64,000 nucleotides of DNA from Pseudorhodobacter antarcticus (GTDB lineage Bacteria; Pseudomonadota; Alphaproteobacteria; Rhodobacterales; Rhodobacteraceae), in contig CAMAQR010000003.1 in the NCBI GenBank assembly GCA_945860375.1, forward strand, positions 62,001-126,000, read 5' to 3'. A program made the position numbers and the translations under genes. Under the pieces are notes generated by a model. The model searched no databases and was not told the origin of the DNA. It saw nothing but the letters and a program-made list of their open reading frames with translations. Numbering within the stretch: the first letter of the stretch is position 1; every line of letters begins with the position of its first letter. Below, one piece after another: positions 53,358 to 60,633 of this stretch.

Positions 53358-54482
53358 ATGAATATCAAAATGCTGACCCGCCGCAGCCTGTTGGCTACAG
53401 GCGCTGCCGCGCTTGCAATGCCGCTGATCGCGCGTCGGTCCATGGCCTCTTCGGGCGAAGTGAATGTCTTTGCCTGGGGCGATTATTTCGCTGATGGAAA
53501 GATCACCGACGCCTTCACTCAGGCCACCGGAATCAAGGTCAATGTCTCGACCTACGGATCGAACGAGGAAGCAGCCTCGAAGTTGCGCGCTGCTGGCGGC
53601 AAAGGGTTCGACATCCTGTTTCCTTCGGTTGACACCCGCCCGAACTATGACGAAGGCGATCTGCTGGCCGAAATCGACGAAACCAAGCTGAACGTGGCAC
53701 AAATCGAGCCAGCCCTGTGGCGCTCGTCGTTGGAACTGGGTGCGGCCAATCGTGGCAAGCGCTATCTGGTGCCGTTCGACTGGGGCACAGAAGGCATCAC
53801 TTGGGATTCCAGCGCGGTTGACGTCAAGCCGGGCGAATTGTCCTACGCCCATCTGTGGGCCGAAGGCATGACCGGCAAAGTCGCCATGCGCCAAAAGTCG
53901 GTTCTGGTCAGCCTTGCCGTCTATTTGGACGCCACCGGCGAAGTGCCGTCGAACCGTGCAATGGACCTTTACAAGACCGAAGCCGACACCCGCCGCATCT
54001 TTGACGCCTGCGTTGCGTTCGCCGGCAAAAACAAGGGCAATATCGGCGCCTATTGGAACAACGCGACCGAGGCGACCGGTGCCTTTACCGACGCTGCCTG
54101 CACCATTGGTCAGACCTGGGACACCACCGGCATCAAGCTGCACACGGATGTTGATCCAAAGTGGCGCTACGGTGCCCCGAAAGAGGGCGCGCTGGCCTGG
54201 ATGGACACTGCAGCCATTCCGTCGGGCGCAGAAAACGTTGATCAGGCCTATGCCTTCCTGAACTTCCTGATGTCTCCGGAAATCGGCGGCATGTTCGCCA
54301 ATGCGACCGGCTACAACTCGGCCGCCGTCGGCACCGCTGCGCATTTGTCGGATGCCAACAAAGAAGCGTTCGCCTTCGCTTATCCGGGCGATGCGATCGA
54401 AAAATTGTGGTGGTGGCCGATGTTCACCCCTTGGTTCTCGGCGGTGCGTGAAGAATACGTTGAAAAACTGACCAACGCATAA
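53358..54482 (+). CDS. Spermidine/putrescine-type ABC transporter substrate-binding protein
   Basis: A 374-residue type-II periplasmic-binding protein with an N-terminal export signal of twin-arginine style (LTRRSLLATGAAALAMPLIA). The mature protein begins VNVFAWGDYFADGKITDAFTQATG, the PotD/PotF group pattern, and has the W-D-S/T hinge segments typical of that group. The ligand could be a polyamine, an amino-acid derivative or an iron-free cation; it is not decidable. It is first of a four-gene importer operon. Confidence 0.9.
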   Translation: MNIKMLTRRSLLATGAAALAMPLIARRSMASSGEVNVFAWGDYFADGKITDAFTQATGIKVNVSTYGSNEEAASKLRAAGGKGFDILFPSVDTRPNYDEGDLLAEIDETKLNVAQIEPALWRSSLELGAANRGKRYLVPFDWGTEGITWDSSAVDVKPGELSYAHLWAEGMTGKVAMRQKSVLVSLAVYLDATGEVPSNRAMDLYKTEADTRRIFDACVAFAGKNKGNIGAYWNNATEATGAFTDAACTIGQTWDTTGIKLHTDVDPKWRYGAPKEGALAWMDTAAIPSGAENVDQAYAFLNFLMSPEIGGMFANATGYNSAAVGTAAHLSDANKEAFAFAYPGDAIEKLWWWPMFTPWFSAVREEYVEKLTNA

Positions 54483-54494
54483 TCTTGGACACAA

Positions 54495-54522
54495 CGGCGC
54501 GGGAGGTCCCCCTTCCGCGCCG
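54495..54522 (+). promoter_or_regulatory. Intercistronic hairpin after the binding-protein gene
   Basis: An 8-bp stem CGGCGCGG / CCGCGCCG with a 12-base loop, followed by CTTTCATT, starts 12 bases past the binding-protein stop and ends about 20 bases before the ATPase ATG. It probably lowers downstream expression or protects the binding-protein message, as in the other importer operon. Confidence 0.6.
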
Positions 54523-54541
54523 CTTTCATTGGAATCACATT

Positions 54542-55639
54542 ATGGCCTCATCTTCTCGCGGCATGGAAATTGCCTTGCGGGGTGCTGCTGTTCGGTTTGA
54601 CGCATTTCAAGCCGTGCACCCGACCGACCTGACGATCCAGGCTGGAGAGTTCTTTTCCATTCTGGGCCCTTCTGGTTGCGGCAAAACCACGATCCTGAGG
54701 CTTCTTTCGGGCTTTCTGGAACCATCCGCAGGTGTTGTCCACATCGGCGGGCTGCCGATGGCGGGCATCGACCCGTCAGACCGGCCGACGGCGCTAATCT
54801 TTCAAAACCTTGCGTTGTTCCCCTTGATGAAGGTGTGGGAGAACGTGGCATTTGGCCTGAAGGTGCGCGGTTGGGACAAATCCCGCCGGCGTGACCGGGC
54901 TATGGAACTGCTGGCGATGGTGGCGCTGGACGGGCAGGGCGAAAAGCTGCCATCGGAACTGTCGGGTGGCCAAAAGCAACGTGTGGCGATTGCGCGGGCG
55001 CTGGCAGTGGAGCCCTCTGTGCTGTTGCTGGACGAGCCACTTTCGGCGCTTGACCTGAAATTGCGCCAACACATGCGGGCCGAGTTGAAGCAGTTGCAGC
55101 GCCAAACCGGCATCACCTTTGTCTACATTACCCACGATCAAGGCGAAGCTCTGACGATGTCTGACCGCGTTGCCGTGATGAACAAGGGCCGCGTCGAACA
55201 ACTGGGCTCGGCGGACGATCTGTATGACCGGCCTGCGAATGCCTTCGTGGCAACCTTTGTGGGCGAGACCAACCGGTTGAAGGGGCGTATCGAGGATGTG
55301 CAGGGTACTGCCGCGCGCATCGCGACGGCAGAGGGCGCGTTCATCGCGCCGAACCCGGCCGGCCTGACCGTCGGGGATGAGGCGTTCTTGTTCTTGCGGC
55401 CGGAACGTCTGCACCTGCTGACCCAAGGCCAAACCGCACCGAACATCATATCCGGCACATTGGTTCGGCGTGATCTCGAAGGTGCGTTCATGACACTGGT
55501 CATCGACACTGGGCGCGCGCAATTGACAGTCCAGCGCGTCAATGGCGGGGGCGAGGTTGTGCCAACCGGGCCTTTGGTGTTGGGCTTTGGCGAGACTGCC
55601 GGAATCATCCTGCCATTGGGGGAAACCGCCAATGACTAG
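54542..55639 (+). CDS. Spermidine/putrescine-type ABC transporter ATP-binding protein (PotA-like)
   Basis: A 365-residue ATPase: Walker A GPSGCGKTT, signature LSGGQKQRVAIARAL, Walker B VLLLDEPLSALD and switch His in ITHDQGEAL. The C-terminal TOBE regulatory domain (about residues 285-360, VGETNRLKGRI onward) is typical of PotA/CysA-type importers. The ATG at 54542 was chosen over an upstream ATG that overlaps the hairpin; a second ATG seven codons later is possible. It is coupled to permease 1 by overlap. Confidence 0.92.
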   Translation: MASSSRGMEIALRGAAVRFDAFQAVHPTDLTIQAGEFFSILGPSGCGKTTILRLLSGFLEPSAGVVHIGGLPMAGIDPSDRPTALIFQNLALFPLMKVWENVAFGLKVRGWDKSRRRDRAMELLAMVALDGQGEKLPSELSGGQKQRVAIARALAVEPSVLLLDEPLSALDLKLRQHMRAELKQLQRQTGITFVYITHDQGEALTMSDRVAVMNKGRVEQLGSADDLYDRPANAFVATFVGETNRLKGRIEDVQGTAARIATAEGAFIAPNPAGLTVGDEAFLFLRPERLHLLTQGQTAPNIISGTLVRRDLEGAFMTLVIDTGRAQLTVQRVNGGGEVVPTGPLVLGFGETAGIILPLGETAND

Positions 55640-56660
55640 GCTGCGCCGCAGCTTCGGCGGACCGCTCTCGGCGTTGATTGCCCTGCTGACGGGCGTCTGG
55701 ATGTTTGGGCTTATCGCCGCACCGCAGTTCATCATGATCGAACAATCACTTTGGCGGATGGAGCGGCCGCCGGGTGCGGCGGAACTGTCGGTACAGATTG
55801 ACGGGCTGTACAATCGGCTGGATGTGCTGGCGCTTGACCGCGCAAGTGCGCCCGATGAGGCCAGCAAAGCCGCCAGTGACAGCGCGCGCGCCGAAATCGA
55901 GGCCGAGATTGCCAAGTTGGAGGTGCTCGAAAGCACCCCCGTTAAAACCTGGACGCTGGCCAATTATGGCCAGATGGGGGCTGCGCATACCTGGATCTTT
56001 GCCAAGACCATTCTGGCCTCGCTGGCGGTCACGGCCATTGCTTTCGTCGTCTGCTATCCACTTGCCTTTGCCTTGGCAAAGCTGGAGCCGCCGCGACAGG
56101 CGGCGATGATCATGCTGGCGCTGGTGGTGCCCTATTCGATCAACGAACTGCTGCGCGTGTTCGCCTGGCAGATGATCCTGAACAACAATGGCCCGCTGAA
56201 CGCGGCCTTGGGAATGATCGGGATCGGGCCAGTTCCGTTTCTGGAAAGCGGGTCGGGCGTCTTTGTGGCGATGGTCTATGCCTATATCCTGTTCATGGTT
56301 TTCCCACTTTATAACGTGCTGGAAACGCTGGACGGCAACCAGATCGAGGCGGCGCGCGACCTTGGCGCAGGTACGGTGGAGATTCATCGCAGCATCGTTC
56401 TGCCGCATGCCCGCCCCGGCATCGCGGTGGGTTGCATCATGACATTCATGCTGTCGGCAGGTTCCTACGCCGTCCCCTATATCATGACGCGCGGCACGTC
56501 AGAGCCGTGGTTCACCCAACTGGTTTACAACCGCTTTTTTCAGGCCACCAACTGGAACGTCGGCGCGGCCTATGCCTTCAGCCTGCTTCTGGTCTGCACC
56601 GGATTTGTCTTTGGCATGATGAAGCTTTTGAAGGTCCGATTGAAGGATATTGCAAAGTGA
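55632..56660 (+). CDS. Spermidine/putrescine-type ABC permease 1 (PotB-like)
   Basis: A 342-residue inner-membrane protein with six core helices and the coupling motif EAARDLGAGTVEIHRSIVLPHARPGI (family E-A-A-x-D-L-G-A). An extra ~70-residue soluble segment lies between helix 1 and helix 2 (about 40-115, Ala/Glu/Ser-rich coiled-coil-like) and should be periplasmic, larger than in E. coli PotB. The ATG overlaps the ATPase stop and the stop overlaps permease 2. Confidence 0.9.
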   Translation: MTRLRRSFGGPLSALIALLTGVWMFGLIAAPQFIMIEQSLWRMERPPGAAELSVQIDGLYNRLDVLALDRASAPDEASKAASDSARAEIEAEIAKLEVLESTPVKTWTLANYGQMGAAHTWIFAKTILASLAVTAIAFVVCYPLAFALAKLEPPRQAAMIMLALVVPYSINELLRVFAWQMILNNNGPLNAALGMIGIGPVPFLESGSGVFVAMVYAYILFMVFPLYNVLETLDGNQIEAARDLGAGTVEIHRSIVLPHARPGIAVGCIMTFMLSAGSYAVPYIMTRGTSEPWFTQLVYNRFFQATNWNVGAAYAFSLLLVCTGFVFGMMKLLKVRLKDIAK

Positions 56661-57463
56661 CGGGGCAAGGCAGCGGGTTCGTTCTGCGGGTTTATATGGC
56701 GGTATTCTTCACCTATATGTTCTTGCCGCTGATCATCATGGTCGCCGCAGGGTTCAACGCCTATTCGCCACCGTCGATCACGGTGTGGCAAGGCTTTACC
56801 CTGCACTGGTTTTCTGAACTTGCCGCGGACGAGCGGATGTGGACTGGCTTGCGCAATTCGCTGGTCATTGCGGCGGCGGTCATCGCGATTTCGCTGCCCA
56901 TGGGGCTTGCCGGGGCGCTGTTGTTGGGACGTCTTGGCGAACGGGCAGCAGGGTTGCTTTATGCCGTGATGGTTTCGCCCCTGCTGACGCCGGGGATCAT
57001 CCTTGGCATTTCGACTGTGATTTTCTGGCGCAGTTTCGATGTGGCGGGCGGGTTGTTCACGACGATTCTGGCGCAGTCGACCTTCGTTGCCTCCTACGCC
57101 ATGCTGATGTTCACCGCACGTTTGCAGCGGCAGGATCCAACGATGGAAGAGGCCGCCCGCGATCTTGGCGCCACGCCCTTGCAGTCGTTCTGGAGCATAA
57201 CCCTGCCATTCCTGCGCCCCACGATCCTGACGGCTGCGGTCATCGCCTTTCTGCAAAGTTTTGAGAACTATAACACCACCATGTTCGCAATCGGGGGCCA
57301 GCACACGTTGGTGACCGAAATCGGATCGCGCATGCGGTTTGGCCTGTCGCCGATCGTGAACGTGATCGGGATCATGTTCATTCTGGTCACGATCACATTT
57401 GCCCTCGTCTGGGGTATCGTGAAAGAGCGCGAACGCCGCGCGAAAGAGAAAATGGCGTCCTAG
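56657..57463 (+). CDS. Spermidine/putrescine-type ABC permease 2 (PotC-like)
   Basis: A 268-residue permease with six helices and the coupling motif EEAARDLGATPLQSFWSITLP. The GTG start overlaps the permease 1 stop (GTGA); the first ATG lies 42 bases in, inside the first helix, so GTG is preferred. With permease 1 it forms the heterodimeric channel. No further catabolic gene follows, only the remnant of an oxidoreductase. Confidence 0.9.
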   Translation: MTGQGSGFVLRVYMAVFFTYMFLPLIIMVAAGFNAYSPPSITVWQGFTLHWFSELAADERMWTGLRNSLVIAAAVIAISLPMGLAGALLLGRLGERAAGLLYAVMVSPLLTPGIILGISTVIFWRSFDVAGGLFTTILAQSTFVASYAMLMFTARLQRQDPTMEEAARDLGATPLQSFWSITLPFLRPTILTAAVIAFLQSFENYNTTMFAIGGQHTLVTEIGSRMRFGLSPIVNVIGIMFILVTITFALVWGIVKERERRAKEKMAS

Positions 57464-57487
57464 GTTGAACGCGACGCGTCACCGCGA

Positions 57488-57706
57488 TTGGCAGATCATT
57501 TCCGTTATCGCGGGCACGGACGCCGGTTCGGGGCAGTGGGCGCATGGCTGGCAGCGGGCAAGATGCCATACGTTGAGCAGATGCTCGAAGGGCTGAAAGC
57601 GGCGCCGCAGGCCTTCATCCACCCGTTGCGCGGCGAAAACCTTGGCAAGCGGGTGGTCCGTGTCGGTCCATTGCAGGTGATTGAGAACAAGGAAAACCGC
57701 ACCTGA
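57488..57706 (+). pseudogene. NADP-dependent alcohol dehydrogenase (MDR, YncB-like) C-terminal fragment
   Basis: The 72-residue open segment contains GAWLAAGKMPYVEQMLEGLKAA and GENLGKRVVRVGP, the C-terminal end of zinc-free medium-chain reductases such as YncB or prostaglandin reductases (family W-L-x-E-G-K-L-x-Y-x-E, N-F-G-K-x-V-V-x-V). The N-terminal 280 residues are absent, so only a 3' stump is left. Confidence 0.65.
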
Positions 57707-58220
57707 TATTCTGATGATTCTGACCTCGCCTAACGCGCTGGGCAAAACCGGCAAGTAGACCAGATGCTGGCTGGAAGAGTTTGCAACATCCGTGTCGCGG
57801 TGCGCCGTGGTCCATGCGTTTGGAGCCGGCGTCCCGCCCCCCGAACCATGCGTGACTTGATGCCGCGCGCCAGCAAAGAAGCGGCACCAATCCGCGACAA
57901 GACCAAACAGGTCTTAACCGGACATTCGGCGCTTCAAAAACGGCGACCTTGAAACCGTCCTTCCTGCAGGGTGCCGCAGAACCCAAAACCCGACATGCCA
58001 TCTCCGGTTGCGATGTGAATCATGGGACTTCAGGCGGGGAAACACTTGAACAATTCTCATCAGAGGCGAACGATGAACGGCACCCAGCGAAATGCCGCCT
58101 TGTGGCGATAAACCCGTGTTGCTAAACGCCTAAGCCAAAGCTCGGGGATATCCCGAGCATCAGATCAGCGTTTGCGATGCCGCAGGCAGGCCTTTCGGGC
58201 CGATTGAGAAACCAGAAGCA
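57707..58220. other. Gene-free stretch before the pseudouridine synthase
   Basis: About 510 bases with no supported gene. A minus-strand frame contains MSGFGFCGTLQEGRF but lacks a recognisable family and is interrupted. The promoter of the pseudouridine synthase gene lies at the right end. Confidence 0.45.
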
Positions 58221-58955
58221 ATGGCCAAGATTCCAACCTCCCGCGTTGACAAACTGCTGTCCTCGATGGGCTATGGTTCGCGCAACGAAATGGCGCGACT
58301 GGCCAAGGCTGGCGGTGTCACTCTGGACGCTGTCGTTCTCTTGGACGTCACCCAACGCATCCCTGTCACTTCAGATTTGCCAACCCGCATGAAGATCGAC
58401 GGCAAGGCACTCGATCCCATCGCGGGCATGGTCATTCTCTTGCACAAGCCTTTGGGCATGACCTGTTCGCACAAGGAAGACGGCACACTGGTCTATGACC
58501 TTCTGCCCGAGCGTTGGAAACGGCGTGATCCGGCGATCTCGACCATCGGCCGATTGGACAAGCAGACCTCTGGTCTGCTGTTGCTGACCGATGATGGCGA
58601 CCTGCTGCATCGTATCATCAGCCCCAGGCGCCATGTCAAAAAGACCTACCGCGTCACTTTGGCCCGCCCGCTTGATGGCACCGAAAGCGCGCTGTTTGCC
58701 TCGGGTCATTTGATGCTGGCGGGCGAGGACAAGCCGCTGGCTCCTGCCGAACTGGACGTGGTTTCGCAAACCGAAGCTTTGCTTCATGTCACCGAGGGCC
58801 GATACCATCAGGTCCGCCGCATGTTTGCTGCCACCGGCAACCACGTCGAAAAACTGCACCGCGAACGTCTGGGCGGTCTGTCGCTGCCGGATGGCATGGC
58901 CCCGGGCCAGTGGCAGCTGCTGAGTGACGTTGAGATCGCCTTGATCTTTCAGTAA
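58221..58955 (+). CDS. 16S rRNA pseudouridine synthase, RsuA family
   Basis: A 244-residue pseudouridine synthase. An N-terminal S4 RNA-binding domain starts at RVDKLLSSMGYGSRNEMARL. The catalytic Asp lies in IGRLDKQTSGLLLLTDDGDLLHRI, and a C-terminal GRYHQVRRMFAATGNHV motif is characteristic of RsuA/RluB/RluE. Uridine 516 of 16S rRNA is the likely target by the RsuA pattern; RluE-like 23S activity is the alternative. It stands alone. Confidence 0.9.
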   Translation: MAKIPTSRVDKLLSSMGYGSRNEMARLAKAGGVTLDAVVLLDVTQRIPVTSDLPTRMKIDGKALDPIAGMVILLHKPLGMTCSHKEDGTLVYDLLPERWKRRDPAISTIGRLDKQTSGLLLLTDDGDLLHRIISPRRHVKKTYRVTLARPLDGTESALFASGHLMLAGEDKPLAPAELDVVSQTEALLHVTEGRYHQVRRMFAATGNHVEKLHRERLGGLSLPDGMAPGQWQLLSDVEIALIFQ

Positions 58956-59231
58956 GCCGAAGGCGGGTTGATCTTGACACATGTGGTTGCATGACAGCCA
59001 TCGCTGTGTGGGTCATGCGCCGTTCATCGACCTGACGACCGCGCGGCGAAGATGTGTTGGATCTGGGGTCAAAGCTTTGCATCCCGCCGGGTGCGATCCG
59101 ACAGCCGTGCCGGATCAGCACGTCCGTGCCTCTTGGGGAAAAGCTTGCTTATGATGCTCGGTGATGCTCGGGCGGTGATGCCTTTCGCAAACCTGGCGCG
59201 GCTTCGTCACATCATCAAAGCCGTTTTGATC

Positions 59232-59912
59232 CTAAAGCAATCCACGCTGTCGGCAGATTGCCACGGCATGGGCCCGGTTGCGGGCTTTGAGTTTGCCACA
59301 GATCGACCGCATGTGCATTTTGATCGTGACTTCGCTGGAGCCAATCGCGTTTGCGATTTCCTTGTTGATGTAGCCTTCCGACGTCAGCCGGACGATGCCA
59401 ATCTCTTTTTCGCTCAGGACTGTGGGCTCGCTCGACTTGTTGACTTTGCCGTCTTTGTGCTCATCGGCGGGAATGAAGATCTGGCCGGACAGCACGAATT
59501 CCACCACGCTTGCGAGTGATTTTACCGACATCGTCTTGGGGATCAATCCGCGTGCGCCATTTTCAACCGCCAGATGAACCAAATCCCGATCAACCTCGCC
59601 CGACAGCAGACAGACCTGCGCTGGCGCTGCGGCGTGGATGACTTCGATGATGCTTTTCAGCCCCATCATTCCCGGCATTCGCACATCCAGCAACACCAGA
59701 TCGATATGCACCCCCGAAGACAGCGCCAGCAGTGTTTCTGCAAGATCTGAGGCCAGCATCGTTTCATAAAAACGCGGCGGCGCTTCCAACGCTGATGCTA
59801 CGGCCTCTGCCAACAGCAAATGGTCATCCGCAATCAACACAAAGGTTGGTGACTTGGCGTTTTGAGGAAAATCGCCCCGGATCTCTGGTTGTGTGCGTGG
59901 GTGCTCGATCAA
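59232..59912 (-). CDS. LuxR/NarL-type response regulator
   Basis: A 226-residue response regulator. The receiver domain carries the acidic pair in IADDH, the phospho-Asp in VLLDVRMPGMM and Lys in IPKTM. A LuxR helix-turn-helix with LSEKEIGIVRLTSEGYINKEI and SSEVTIKMHMRSICGKL is at the C-terminus. The most likely start is TTG at 59912, with a GAGGAG site 9 bases upstream; the longer ATG (59990) adds 26 residues that do not match the family. It is divergent from the molybdopterin-fold protein and hybrid kinase at 60139, so it is their probable partner. Confidence 0.87.
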   Translation of the reverse strand: MIEHPRTQPEIRGDFPQNAKSPTFVLIADDHLLLAEAVASALEAPPRFYETMLASDLAETLLALSSGVHIDLVLLDVRMPGMMGLKSIIEVIHAAAPAQVCLLSGEVDRDLVHLAVENGARGLIPKTMSVKSLASVVEFVLSGQIFIPADEHKDGKVNKSSEPTVLSEKEIGIVRLTSEGYINKEIANAIGSSEVTIKMHMRSICGKLKARNRAHAVAICRQRGLL

Positions 59913-60138
59913 CTGTACTACTCCTCTTTCGCGCGCTGGTGATCTTTCGATCAAAAACAAACGTTTAGATCGCCTTAGGACGCAATGCAACTCGTGTCAA
60001 CAATACCGATAAACCAATAATATCCTATTTTGGCTGCCCAAGGTTAGCGTTATGGTGTATTTTCTCGAAAGATAGTATTCATGCGCTGGCGTGCATGTGC
60101 GACAACTGTGGCGCATGTAGATTTTCAGGAGATAATTT

Positions 60139-60633
60139 GTGAAACGTCGGGAATTTGCTTTGTTTGCCGCAGCAGTTGCCGCCGGGATGGCGCGACCGGC
60201 TTTCGGGACCGATCAACCGCCGCTTTGGGTTGACGGTGACATCCGCGACACGGCCGGCGTCGGCCTTCACGATGCCGACCTTTCTGCCTTGGAACAGCAA
60301 AGCTTTGAAACATCAACGACCTGGAACGAAAGCGTTCAACGGTTTTCGGGCCCGCCGTTGCAGCTTTTGTTGGAACAGCTTGGTGCCGGCCCCGGCAATC
60401 TTCGGCTGTCGGCGATCAATGACTACAGCGTCGAGGTTGACCGCAGCCTGTTGACGGCGGATGCGCCCATCATTGCAAACCGAATCAACGACAAGGCTTT
60501 TGGCCGACGGGAAAAGGGCCCGTTCTGGGTGATGTTCCCGTTTAACCAAAAACCCGAATTCCAGAGACCCATCATTTATGCGGCCTGCGTCTGGCAGCTT
60601 TCCAAGATCACGGTTCTTGTGGAGCCTACGTGA
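60139..60633 (+). CDS. Tat-exported oxidoreductase-molybdopterin-fold protein
   Basis: A 164-residue protein with a twin-arginine signal (MKRREFALFAAAVAAGMARPAFG) and a small domain of the oxidoreductase molybdopterin-binding (SUOX-like) fold. Family blocks TTTPW-like (here TSTTWNESVQRFSGPPLQLLL), AINDYSVEVDRSLL, RREKGPFWVMFPF and a C-terminal ACVWQLSKITV are visible. Only one Cys (in the C-terminal segment) is present and the Mo-ligating Cys of SUOX is not evident, so it may be a ligand sensor rather than an enzyme. GTG start with a CAGGAG site. Its stop overlaps the kinase start (GTGA). It should fold in the cytoplasm if cofactor-loaded and be exported by Tat. Confidence 0.85.
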   Translation: MKRREFALFAAAVAAGMARPAFGTDQPPLWVDGDIRDTAGVGLHDADLSALEQQSFETSTTWNESVQRFSGPPLQLLLEQLGAGPGNLRLSAINDYSVEVDRSLLTADAPIIANRINDKAFGRREKGPFWVMFPFNQKPEFQRPIIYAACVWQLSKITVLVEPT

